Shown: piece by piece, positions 18,148 to 25,794 of the stretch | How the letters are laid out: the number at the start of each line of letters is the position of its first letter | Position numbering within the stretch: the stretch's first letter is position 1 | Origin: Marinilactibacillus psychrotolerans | GTDB lineage: Bacteria; Bacillota; Bacilli; Lactobacillales; Carnobacteriaceae_A | Assembly (NCBI RefSeq): GCF_900101525.1 | Contig: NZ_FMZD01000018.1 | Coordinates: 1-56,252 of the forward strand | DNA length: 56,252 nt | Reading direction: 5' to 3' | The notes under the pieces: model-generated | Database searches by the model: none | What the model was told of the DNA's origin: nothing | The model's input: only the letters and a program-made list of their open reading frames with translations | Program-made: the position numbers and the translations under genes

Positions 18148-18936
18148 TTATTCAACTGTTTGATATTCTCCAGTTACTGAATCCATTTTTTCGATAGAAT
18201 CCGTTTGTAAATCATACCTGTAAAGTCCAATCAAGTTAGACCATTCTACTCCATCTTGTTTTACGGTTTCTCTTACTTCAATTGATACCCATTGATCATC
18301 TGTCCTATCCACAAAAATTGAATAATTTTCGTTATTTAGTTTTAGACGATCTACTGACTGATTAAAGGCATAGTCTTCTGCTTCTTTATCCGAAGCGAAC
18401 GTTTTCTGTTCTTTTGTTTCAGTTTTTTCTGTGGTCGTTTCTTCAGAATTCGTTTCTGTTTCAGCTTTTTTTTCTTTTTCAGCAAGCCAATTTCCTAGCT
18501 CTTCATCCGTTGCATCTTCTATAGATTTGCCTGTAGCTGCTAAATATTCTTCTCCTAGAACACTAGATTGGCGCTCTGTTTGATATTCTATTTTGTCTGA
18601 AGATGTGCCTGCTACTTTCTTTGCTTGTTCAGCTTGAGTAAGGTTCACTTCTTCTAACAATGTTTCAGCTTCTGATTGAATATCTGGATAATCTGTCAAG
18701 TCTTCTTTAAGTAAAAGAGATAACGTTCCAGCTGCTTCATCCAGTTTGCTAGCGTCATATTGTGCTTTTGCTTGATCTAAACTTGTTTGATAGTCATTAT
18801 TTACAGTTGCTTCAGTTTCAGTAGTTTTAGCTTGTTCAGTTTCTGGCTCTACCTCTGGCTCTTGAGCGTTATCGCTGCACGCAGCTAACGTAGCTCCAAT
18901 AGTTAAAAATGTCACTAATCTAGTCCATTTTTTCAT
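18148..18936 (-). CDS. Secreted lipoprotein of unknown function
   Basis: A 262-residue protein starting MKKWTRLVTFLTIGATLAAC. It has a basic n-region, a hydrophobic core and a lipobox LAAC with Cys20, so it should be anchored outside the membrane by a diacylglyceryl cysteine. The mature N-terminus is acidic and Thr/Glu-rich (linker-like), followed by a helical segment (about 50-125), a second Glu/Thr/Lys-rich spacer, and a C-terminal beta-rich region (about 195-262, NYSIFVDRTDDQWVSIEVRE). The C-terminal part looks like a small solute- or peptide-binding fold but I do not recognise the family. AAGGAGG fixes the start. It lies 63 bases after rsmI and may be co-transcribed with it. Confidence 0.8.
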   Translation of the reverse strand: MKKWTRLVTFLTIGATLAACSDNAQEPEVEPETEQAKTTETEATVNNDYQTSLDQAKAQYDASKLDEAAGTLSLLLKEDLTDYPDIQSEAETLLEEVNLTQAEQAKKVAGTSSDKIEYQTERQSSVLGEEYLAATGKSIEDATDEELGNWLAEKEKKAETETNSEETTTEKTETKEQKTFASDKEAEDYAFNQSVDRLKLNNENYSIFVDRTDDQWVSIEVRETVKQDGVEWSNLIGLYRYDLQTDSIEKMDSVTGEYQTVE

Positions 18937-18999
18937 TGAATTAGCCTCCTTCATTTGTTTATATTATACTGTATCTTTTTAAAGAATACTATCTCGTAT

Positions 19000-19875
19000 T
19001 TATAATTCATGATAAGCTGAATAGACTTCTCTTTTTTGAATATTTCTAAGTTGTGCCACTTCTTTAATCGCTTGTTTACTCGTTCCACCTTGCATGTTTA
19101 GTACTTTTTCAACATGTTCTTTTAACGTCCACTTCTTCCATTCTGCCTCTTGCTCGTTCAACTCAGGATTTTGATTGCCTTCTACAATCACACAGAATTC
19201 TCCTCTAATCTGTTCGTTCTGTGCCCATTTTGAAACATCGTAAATTGAGCCGCGAATAAATTCTTCATAGCGTTTAGTCAATTCTCTTGCTAAAACAATT
19301 TTTCGTTCAGATCCAAATACAGTTTCCATTTGTTCCAGCATTTCTTTTAATCGATGAGGTGATTCATAAAAAATCATCGTCTCTTGTCGATTCTTTAAAA
19401 GGTCTAATTCTGACTGTAGTGTCTTTTTCTTTCTTGATAAAAATCCATAAAAATAGAAAGGTTGAGGTGCTAGTCCTGAAGCAATCAATGCCGTCAAGGC
19501 TGCGTTTGCACCTGGCAAAGGAACAACGGCTATGCCTGCATCCACAGCTGCTTTTACTAGATCGACTCCTGGATCGCTGATCGAAGGCATCCCAGCATCA
19601 CTAACTTGTGCCACGGTTTCCCCTGCCAACATTCTTTCCACTAATTGTTTTGTTCTCTCTTTAGAATTATGTTCATGAAAACTAATCTGACTCGTTTCTA
19701 TTTCAAAATGATTTAATATTTTCTGCGTATTTCTAGTATCTTCAGCAGCAATGAGATCAGCCTCTTTTAATAAACGAACCGCTCTAAATGTCATATCTTC
19801 CAGATTTCCAATCGGAGTAGGAATCAAATAAAGCATTCCTGTTTCACTTACTTCAAAACTTTTCTGCGTCTGCAT
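19000..19875 (-). CDS. rsmI: 16S rRNA (cytidine1402-2'-O)-methyltransferase
   Basis: A 291-residue tetrapyrrole-methylase-fold enzyme that methylates C1402 in the ribosomal P site, using S-adenosylmethionine. It shows LIPTPIGNLEDMTFRA at the N-terminus, the AAEDTRNTQKIL block, SDAGMPSISDPG and the PLPGANAALTALIASGL region, all RsmI landmarks. The first ATG is chosen because GAGAGGAG precedes it; the internal Met14 lacks a spaced ribosome site. It overlaps the upstream GIY-YIG gene by 23 bases. The order trmN6-yazA-rsmI equals yabB-yazA-yabC of Bacillus subtilis. Confidence 0.94.
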   Translation of the reverse strand: MQTQKSFEVSETGMLYLIPTPIGNLEDMTFRAVRLLKEADLIAAEDTRNTQKILNHFEIETSQISFHEHNSKERTKQLVERMLAGETVAQVSDAGMPSISDPGVDLVKAAVDAGIAVVPLPGANAALTALIASGLAPQPFYFYGFLSRKKKTLQSELDLLKNRQETMIFYESPHRLKEMLEQMETVFGSERKIVLARELTKRYEEFIRGSIYDVSKWAQNEQIRGEFCVIVEGNQNPELNEQEAEWKKWTLKEHVEKVLNMQGGTSKQAIKEVAQLRNIQKREVYSAYHEL

Positions 19876-20206
19876 AAGTAGACTCCTCTCTATTAATAGT
19901 AATTCGTTTTAATTGGTCCTTAAGCGGGATTGTTACGCCATTCTTTTTTAAATAGTTTTCTTTATTTTTACGTGTCAATTTCTTGAATGCTGCTTCAGCT
20001 TTTGTTGCTGCGCTTCTAGAAGCATACTTTTCTGCGTAAATCATGCGCACAGGTCTTCTATAGATTGGACGTGTATACTTTGCTCCTGTGCCCGTATTAT
20101 GCTCTTTCAACCTTCGGTCCAGATCCGTTGTGTATCCACCATACAGCGTCCCATCTTTGCAGCTTAGTACATAGAAATAACTAGCCTTCTTCTCTCTCTT
20201 TTCCAT
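19853..20206 (-). CDS. yazA: GIY-YIG nuclease-domain protein, YazA/UPF0213 family
   Basis: A 117-residue single-domain protein. The motif pair YFYVLSC (10-16) and YGGYT (22-26) is the local form of GIY-YIG. The downstream LDRRLKEHN and the AAFKKLTRKNKENYL helix are typical of UPF0213. The fold is that of structure-selective nucleases, but the activity of this subfamily is not established. It overlaps trmN6 by 26 bases and rsmI by 23 bases, so the three genes form a coupled unit. Confidence 0.9.
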   Translation of the reverse strand: MEKREKKASYFYVLSCKDGTLYGGYTTDLDRRLKEHNTGTGAKYTRPIYRRPVRMIYAEKYASRSAATKAEAAFKKLTRKNKENYLKKNGVTIPLKDQLKRITINREESTYADAEKF

Positions 20207-20945
20207 ATATCATCCTTCTAACTTCTGGTAAATATTCATCTTTCTGATCAAATACAAATAATGGAGGAAGTACTGTAAATCCTGTTTCTTTTCCATTTTT
20301 AATGCCTTCGATCAGAATCATATTTGCTTCTTTATGCTCTTTAGGATAGACAAACCTGACTCGTTTAGGAATTAAGTTAACTGCGCGCATGGTATCTAGA
20401 ATTTCAAGAAATCGCTCTGGTCTATGCACGAAATAGGCTTTTCCTTTTGTCTTTAATAAAAAAGAAGTAGCTTTCATCATTTCTTGCAGGTTCAAATAGA
20501 TTTCATGTCTAGCAATCGCTAAATGTTCATTCGGATTTTTGACACTTTCTCCGGTTACTTTAAAATATGGCGGATTACATGTCACTACATCAACCGAATC
20601 ATGTTTAATTCTGCTTTTGATCTCCTTAACATCTATATGCAGCATATTGACTTTATCTTTTAACTCATTCATCAGTATACTTCTGTTGGCCATATCGACA
20701 AGACGTTCCTGAATCTCTACGCCGGTTACTAAACTATTCGTTTTCTGACTAAGCATTAAAGCAATCGCTCCATTACCTGAACAAAGATCTACAATTTTTG
20801 CATGATCATGTTTAGGTACTTGAGCGAAATCACCTAGTAATACGGCATCCAAAGAAAACGAAAAAACGGTTGGACTTTGAATTATCTTCAGATCATATTG
20901 CATCAATTGGTCGATGCGTTCATCATTTTTAAGTAAATCTTTCAC
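20181..20945 (-). CDS. trmN6: tRNA1(Val) (adenine37-N6)-methyltransferase, YabB type
   Basis: A 254-residue class I methyltransferase. SAM-binding motif DLCSGNGA (53-60) and the base-flipping catalytic NPPY (124-127, in VTCNPPYFKV) identify an N6-adenine methyltransferase of the TrmN6/YfiC family. The B. subtilis counterpart is YabB. The start is GTG behind AAGGAAG. It heads the trmN6-yazA-rsmI unit. In many Firmicutes yabA directly precedes this gene; here yabA is 11.4 kb upstream. Confidence 0.88.
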   Translation of the reverse strand: MKDLLKNDERIDQLMQYDLKIIQSPTVFSFSLDAVLLGDFAQVPKHDHAKIVDLCSGNGAIALMLSQKTNSLVTGVEIQERLVDMANRSILMNELKDKVNMLHIDVKEIKSRIKHDSVDVVTCNPPYFKVTGESVKNPNEHLAIARHEIYLNLQEMMKATSFLLKTKGKAYFVHRPERFLEILDTMRAVNLIPKRVRFVYPKEHKEANMILIEGIKNGKETGFTVLPPLFVFDQKDEYLPEVRRMIYGKEREEG

Positions 20946-21019
20946 TTTTCCGCTTCCTTATCAATTTATTTCTTCTAGTATACCAAAGATTCTGCCTAAA
21001 CATTACCCTAGAAATGAGA

Positions 21020-21047
21020 AAAGCCGCTCCAGCTTAAGAGTGGCTTT
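21020..21047 (-). terminator. Terminator after the SDR gene
   Basis: Arms aaagccgctc and gagtggcttt (one G-T wobble) around an eight-base loop, about 60 bases after the SDR stop. The T run is short. Confidence 0.6.
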
Positions 21048-21108
21048 AAATCATAGATCACTAACTTTAATTGTCCATTCATTCTACATAGGATATACCA
21101 TACCCTTT

Positions 21109-21867
21109 TTAGTTCATTGTTAATCCACTGTCGACAACTATATTTTGTCCTGTTACTCCTCTAGAAGATTCTGAACCTAAGAATACGACAACTTCTGCCA
21201 AATCAGCTGGTTCTGTTACTCTATTAAGGGCTGAACTCGCTGCAATCATTTCAAATACCTCTGGTGTGGTTACGGCACTTGCATCAGTTTTTTCCAGCAA
21301 TCCACCCGATACCATATTGACTGTAATATTGTATGCACCCAACTCTTTGGCCATATTTCTAGTAAATCCGATTAAAGCAGCTTTTGCTGTTGTATATTGA
21401 TGATAAGGTACGACAGGGTTTTGAAATAGGTTTGTTCCAATATTAATGACTCTGCCATACTGATTCTTTTTCATCTCCGGCAGTACTGCTTGAATCGTAT
21501 TCAATGATGATTGAATTGTCCCCTCTAGCTGCTCATTATAGTTTTCCCAGGTCAGATCTTCTACTTTCCCCTGCGTTAACGGATTAAATTCAAAATTAAT
21601 CAAAGCATTATTGACAATTATATCTATAGGGCCAAATTGTTCTACAGCTTTTTCCACCATCATTTCTACTTGTTGCTTATCTCTAACATCTGCTTTAATG
21701 GCAACAGCATGATCCTTCCCTATCCCTTCTACAACTTGGGAGGCTTTTTGTTCACTTTTAAAGTAGTTCACTATAACTTGATATCCTTTTTCACCAAATT
21801 GTTTTGCAATTACTGCCCCTAAGCCACGACTTCCTCCTGTTACTAAAACTGTTCCTTGTTTTTTCAT
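21109..21867 (-). CDS. SDR-family oxidoreductase (FabG-like)
   Basis: A 252-residue classical short-chain dehydrogenase. Cofactor motif TGGSRGLG (10-17) with the NNAL block near residue 86, and the catalytic pair Tyr158/Lys162 in YTTAK. The usual catalytic serine 13 residues before the tyrosine is Thr145 (INIGTN), a conservative change. An Arg after the glycine motif favours NADP(H). FabG-like SDRs act on 3-oxoacyl groups or many other carbonyls; the substrate is unknown. I took the ATG at 21867, preceded by AAAAGGAG. The only gene behind a TPP riboswitch here, it is a candidate for a thiamine-linked reductase, but no thiamine gene is adjacent. Confidence 0.82.
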   Translation of the reverse strand: MKKQGTVLVTGGSRGLGAVIAKQFGEKGYQVIVNYFKSEQKASQVVEGIGKDHAVAIKADVRDKQQVEMMVEKAVEQFGPIDIIVNNALINFEFNPLTQGKVEDLTWENYNEQLEGTIQSSLNTIQAVLPEMKKNQYGRVINIGTNLFQNPVVPYHQYTTAKAALIGFTRNMAKELGAYNITVNMVSGGLLEKTDASAVTTPEVFEMIAASSALNRVTEPADLAEVVVFLGSESSRGVTGQNIVVDSGLTMN

Positions 21868-21910
21868 TGTTTTACTCCTTTTCAAATTCTTAAATTTCAA
21901 ATACGTAAAA

Positions 21911-21950
21911 ACACCATTTATCTATCCAGATGCGAACAGAAAAATGGTGT
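21911..21950 (-). terminator. Expression-platform terminator of the TPP riboswitch
   Basis: Minus-strand ACACCATTT and AAATGGTGT form a 9-bp stem followed by TTTT, between the TPP aptamer and the SDR start. The loop carries a second copy of TCTGGATA, a string also present in the aptamer, which may take part in alternative pairing. Confidence 0.65.
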
Positions 21951-22015
21951 CTATTTATCTATAACTTCAATACAGCCCTCTTAAAAATAGAAGGTCTGCT
22001 AATAAAGATTAAGAT

Positions 22016-22112
22016 CCACTTTTCCTCCGCTGGTTTTATCCAGATCAGGTCCAAAGGGTCAGGTTTCTACCTATCTCAGCCTTAGATATTTCTCAACAAG
22101 CTCCCCTAGTGG
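22016..22112 (-). ncRNA. TPP riboswitch (THI element)
   Basis: The minus strand shows the aptamer core in order. P1 arms CCACT and AGTGG close a 97-base element with AGGGGAGC, GGCTGAGA, the ACCCTTTGGACCTGATCTGG block and the ACCAGCGGAGG end. These are the conserved thi-box blocks. A terminator (21911-21950) follows, and then the SDR gene 149 bases away. Established TPP riboswitches switch off expression when thiamine pyrophosphate is plentiful. Confidence 0.93.
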
Positions 22113-22221
22113 TCTTTCTATGTATTCAATTTAATTAAATCATATCATACACATAGTTTTTAGTATACTTATTATTTTTTACATCTATCTGTTTTCTACA
22201 ATTTTCTATAAAATTGACAAA

Positions 22222-22440
22222 AGCCCCTCCAATTAAGGAGCGGCTCTCTAATTAAAAATAAATGACTTATACAGTGATTTTCGTGCTAAAATACTATTCA
22301 AATTATATTACTGAGTTTCTCATTTAAACAACACAGTCCCTACCTCTACTGTATCCTTACAACTCTATAGTTGCGCCAGATCGATTAAACTTCGTTAAAA
22401 CGATTTTATATAATGTTTCATATTTATTCCTAATGTAGTT
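22222..22440 (-). ncRNA. Candidate structured RNA of about 215 bases, function unknown
   Basis: A clear promoter (TTGATT 22465-22470, 16-base spacer, TATAAT 22443-22448 preceded by TG) points into a region without a normal gene. The transcript would run to a terminator (AGCCGCTCC / GGAGGGGCT, then TTTT; 22222-22245). In between are a series of short hairpins: CGTT/AACG, CAACT/AGTTG, ACAGT/ACTGT and TGAG/CTCA. Near the 5' end is an eight-codon frame (22395-22421, MKHYIKSF) behind AGGA. It could be a regulatory RNA, a small-peptide mRNA or a remnant leader. I do not recognise a known RNA family. Confidence 0.42.
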
Positions 22441-22601
22441 CTATTATACCATGTTCTATCAATAAATCAAATTTCAAGGTTTTTATCACTGTATCTATAA
22501 GCACTTCAGCCATCCTCTATATTCTTGCATCCATAATTCTTATAATAATTTTAAATAGTTTAAGCTGTCTAATCATCACTCTACTCTGTAATGCAAATTC
22601 A

Positions 22602-23492
22602 TTACTTATTCTCATTATTCCAATTAATATAAGGACGTTTTGCTCTTTTTAAAGAGTCTATTATATTTTTTCCAGAACTATCCCATTGAATCATTCTATA
22701 AAAAGCATCATGATAGAATATGAATTTTGCATCTGTTTCCATCGCTTCTTTGATCCAATACTGTTTTGCTGCAATAGAATCCATTGGATAGTCATCAAAA
22801 CCAAGGACCCACAAAGGATTTTGATGGGCATGAGTTGGCATGATGTCGGCCATGTGAAGTAAAGTTTCCTCATTTTGAGTTAGTTTAACAATTGAGTGTC
22901 CCTTGCTATGACCTCCAGTATGGAATAATTCAATTCCCGGAATAACTGTAATGTAATTTTCAAATGTTCTAACTTGTGATTGAATAGCTTCCCAGTTTTC
23001 TTTCCAGTATGTGCTTTTAGAGCGAATATTTGGATGCCGGATTTCATCCCACTCAACACTATTTACATATATGCTTGCATTAGGGAAAGTAGAGATATAT
23101 TTCCCTTGCTTCAACTGAGTAAGTCCGCCAGCATGATCAAAGTGCATATGGGTCATCAGTACCACATCGATATCGTCAGTTGTCAGTCCTACTTGTTCTA
23201 AACTCTCTTCTACCTGCGTTTCTTCCCGTACCCCATAATTTCGGATTTGTTTCTCAGATAATTTTCCTATGCCTACTCCTGCATCAATCAAATAGTTTTT
23301 CCTTTGATACTGAATTAGAATAGCATCTGTCGGCAGCTCTATCTGGTTTTTCTCATTTACTGGGTATTTTCTTGACCAAAGTGGTTTGGGTACAGGTCCA
23401 AACATGGCTCCACCGTCCATTGAAGTAATCCCACCGTTTATCCATGTCAATCTCATATCATGAAAATCCATTGCATCTAATTCCAACGCCAT
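22602..23492 (-). CDS. MBL-fold metallo-hydrolase, YtnP-like (lactonase-type)
   Basis: A 296-residue metallo-beta-lactamase-fold hydrolase. Zinc motif HMHFDHAGG (115-123), then His in [10 protein letters not shown] and Asp in [13 protein letters not shown] complete the binuclear site. The N-terminus ([23 protein letters not shown]) matches YtnP-like proteins, some of which open acyl-homoserine lactone rings; substrate here is unknown. GGGGAG precedes the ATG. About 350 bases without a gene follow, which contain the candidate RNA at 22222-22440. No terminator stands directly after the stop. Confidence 0.85.
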   Translation of the reverse strand: MALELDAMDFHDMRLTWINGGITSMDGGAMFGPVPKPLWSRKYPVNEKNQIELPTDAILIQYQRKNYLIDAGVGIGKLSEKQIRNYGVREETQVEESLEQVGLTTDDIDVVLMTHMHFDHAGGLTQLKQGKYISTFPNASIYVNSVEWDEIRHPNIRSKSTYWKENWEAIQSQVRTFENYITVIPGIELFHTGGHSKGHSIVKLTQNEETLLHMADIMPTHAHQNPLWVLGFDDYPMDSIAAKQYWIKEAMETDAKFIFYHDAFYRMIQWDSSGKNIIDSLKRAKRPYINWNNENK

Positions 23493-23584
23493 ATAATACT
23501 CCCCTTTTTCAAACTAGCCATTCTTTTTTTACAACTACAGGAGCTACTGGCTTAATTATACTAAAAATAAATATCCCTATGCAA

Positions 23585-23620
23585 AAAACGCTCAAAAAGA
23601 ATTTATCTTCTGAGCGTTTT
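23585..23620 (-). terminator. Terminator after the amino acid permease
   Basis: A 10-bp perfect stem (aaaacgctca / tgagcgtttt) with an inner AGA/TCT extension, followed by TTTTTT on the minus strand, 17 bases after the permease stop. Confidence 0.85.
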
Positions 23621-23636
23621 AACTGATTGTCTTATT

Positions 23637-24992
23637 TTATATATCTATAACTTTTTTCTGGTAATAGAAATATCCCGCAATACAAACTAATAAAGAAAAA
23701 ATCAAGAAGAATGGTACGAATGTTGGGTTTGAGAAAATTCCGCCAATCAAAATCACTAATGATCCCATTGTTCCAAATACTGGAGCGATATACCCTAAGA
23801 ATACACTTTTTACAATACCTTCTCTTTTCAATTGAATGACTTTCATATAAAGAACAGCATAAGCAAGATAACTGAATACAATTGCAATCTCACTGACATC
23901 CCCTCCTGACAACATTCCTGTCTTTTGAGTAATGTAGTGCAATACCATCCACACAAGACTGATAACGTAAGCTGCCATTGCAGAAGCGGGGGAAAGTTCA
24001 CTTGTCGGATCAATCTCTGCTATCTTATGGCTCATAGGCACCATATTCTTCATGGCTAAAGCTTGTGGCAGTCGAATAAAGCCTAATGTCAATCCGTTTA
24101 CAACACCTAATACAGCAATCAATACGAATGTCAACATGATCGTTTCTCCATTGGCTCCTAAGATAGCTGTACCGATTTGATTAATTGCAGCGTCTCCTGT
24201 AGAAAGAATATACTCCTCTCCCACAATTGCTACAGTCCCTAAGTAGTAGGCTAAATAGACTGCTAAAACAATCAACGGTCCAATGGTTAACGCAATGGGC
24301 ATATTCCGTTTAGCATTCTTCACTTCTGGGGTAATTGTTGTTGAGATAACCCAGCCTTCAAAAGAAAAAGCCATAGGTGCTAGTGCTGCTAGCCATCCCA
24401 GCCCCACTGAACTGGTTCCAATCGAGGCTATTCCACTTGGTATTTCTGGTGTTGGCGAACTCCAGAATAACCCAGCCACTCCAATTCCAATTAGCGGAAT
24501 CATTTTAATAAAGGTCGTCAAATTCTGGAATCTTCCCCCTAATTTAAGCGAAAAGTAATTTAGCGAAAATAAAAATGTTAAATAAATTAATCCAATACCT
24601 ATTTGCATCTCCAGAGTTGTTGACAGTCCAAATAACATCGTTGTATAAATTCCTGCCACCCAAGCGACCACGACTGTTATTGTAGGAAAATAAATCCATA
24701 ACTGAAACCATCCAAATGCACTTGCAGCTGATGAAGAGACAAACTCTTCAAAATATCCTACAATTCCGCCAGTTTTCAGAGTCCTGCTTGCTAGTTCCGT
24801 TAAAGTAATACTTCCAAATATCACACAGAAAGCCCCGATTAAAAATACAATAATTCCTAAAAAAACATCTCCACCGGTATATGTTAAAATATCATCCGCT
24901 TTAAAAAAGATACCAGAACCAACACATATTCCAACAATCATAGATAAAGCTGTTAATAATCCATAATGCTGTTTTACACTTTTATCTTCCAC
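23637..24992 (-). CDS. APC-superfamily amino acid permease
   Basis: A 451-residue integral membrane protein with about 12 hydrophobic segments. The first helix carries SMIVGICVGSGIFFKADDI, the unwound G-S-G-I substrate-binding motif of APC transporters. Similarity is to the LAT-like serine/threonine or general amino acid branch (YkbA/SteT-like), so amino acid exchange or proton symport is likely; substrate unknown. I place the start at GTG 24992, which has AAGGAG seven bases upstream. The longer in-frame extension to 25073 covers a TATACT promoter-like site and adds an implausible basic leader. Confidence 0.84.
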   Translation of the reverse strand: MEDKSVKQHYGLLTALSMIVGICVGSGIFFKADDILTYTGGDVFLGIIVFLIGAFCVIFGSITLTELASRTLKTGGIVGYFEEFVSSSAASAFGWFQLWIYFPTITVVVAWVAGIYTTMLFGLSTTLEMQIGIGLIYLTFLFSLNYFSLKLGGRFQNLTTFIKMIPLIGIGVAGLFWSSPTPEIPSGIASIGTSSVGLGWLAALAPMAFSFEGWVISTTITPEVKNAKRNMPIALTIGPLIVLAVYLAYYLGTVAIVGEEYILSTGDAAINQIGTAILGANGETIMLTFVLIAVLGVVNGLTLGFIRLPQALAMKNMVPMSHKIAEIDPTSELSPASAMAAYVISLVWMVLHYITQKTGMLSGGDVSEIAIVFSYLAYAVLYMKVIQLKREGIVKSVFLGYIAPVFGTMGSLVILIGGIFSNPTFVPFFLIFSLLVCIAGYFYYQKKVIDI

Positions 24993-25167
24993 TATTCGTC
25001 TCCTTAAAATCTCAATATTTAATCTATACTTTTCACTTGTAAAATTGGTCTTTCCAAATAAAGTATACAACAAAATATACCAGAAAACTGGGTTTATGAA
25101 AAGTGAATTTTCATCTTTATTTCATTAAATTCTAAACAAAATCTCTTTATTTTCTCTTTTATGTACA

Positions 25168-25227
25168 AAAGCATTAAGAGCAGCATGAGACTTTCGACAA
25201 ATACTTCCAGTCTGCTCTTAACGCTTT
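25168..25227 (-). terminator. Terminator after nrdG
   Basis: Long imperfect hairpin with arms around AAGCGTTAAGAGCAG and CTGCTCTTAATGCTTTT, starting 7 bases after the nrdG stop. Confidence 0.8.
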
Positions 25228-25233
25228 AGTTTG

Positions 25234-25794
25234 TCACTTATAATCTCCATTATGCCATAGTTTCACTGTATTCGTTTTTAAAGATTGCTGTACATCAATA
25301 ATTTTCTGATTTGAACTTCCCCTAAAGGCTAAGCTTAGATCTTTTTTGTCAAGTTCAAAACGTCCATCTACTATAACATCTAGATAAGTGAGCAATTCTT
25401 GTTTGTCTTCTGTTCCACGCATTAATTCATCCCAGGTATAACCCGTCCATGACCAAATATCCTTTGCGAACCCAAATTCTTGTCGAATTCGTCTACATAA
25501 TTGTATCGTCACCCCGGTATTTAAAAATGGTTCCCCGCCAAGTAGAGTCAGTCCCTGACAATACTCAGCTTTTAAATCTTCCACAATTCGATCCTCTAAT
25601 TCCTTAGAGTAGGGTTTACCATAAGTGAAGTTTTGAGCGGCCTTGTTATAACAACCTTTACAAGCAAAAGGGCATCCACTGACATAAATGCTACACCTTA
25701 CGCCTTCTCCATCCACAAAATTATACGGCTTATAATCTGCTATATAATGCTTACTGAACTGATCTGAGGTCCAGGCTACTGGATCAATTGCCAT
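25234..25794 (-). CDS. nrdG: Anaerobic ribonucleotide reductase activating protein
   Basis: A 186-residue radical SAM enzyme that installs the glycyl radical on NrdD. The cluster motif CPFACKGC (Cys41, Cys45, Cys48) is intact, followed by the SAM-binding LTLLGGEPFLN. The start overlaps the nrdD end by 11 bases. It works only in the absence of oxygen, which fits a facultative anaerobe. Confidence 0.95.
   Translation of the reverse strand: MAIDPVAWTSDQFSKHYIADYKPYNFVDGEGVRCSIYVSGCPFACKGCYNKAAQNFTYGKPYSKELEDRIVEDLKAEYCQGLTLLGGEPFLNTGVTIQLCRRIRQEFGFAKDIWSWTGYTWDELMRGTEDKQELLTYLDVIVDGRFELDKKDLSLAFRGSSNQKIIDVQQSLKTNTVKLWHNGDYK

Noticed and set aside
20946-21108. SDR gene as part of the trmN6-yazA-rsmI unit
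   Set aside because: A hairpin and 164 bases separate them, and the SDR has its own TPP riboswitch.
22016-22112. Conserved block read as a T-box or SAM leader
   Set aside because: No T-box core; the CTGAGA-like, ACCC and GATCTGG blocks in order are those of a TPP aptamer.
24993-25073. Longer N-terminus for the amino acid permease
   Set aside because: The added 27 residues have no ribosome site, overlap a promoter-like TATACT and are not expected in the family; GTG 24992 has AAGGAG.
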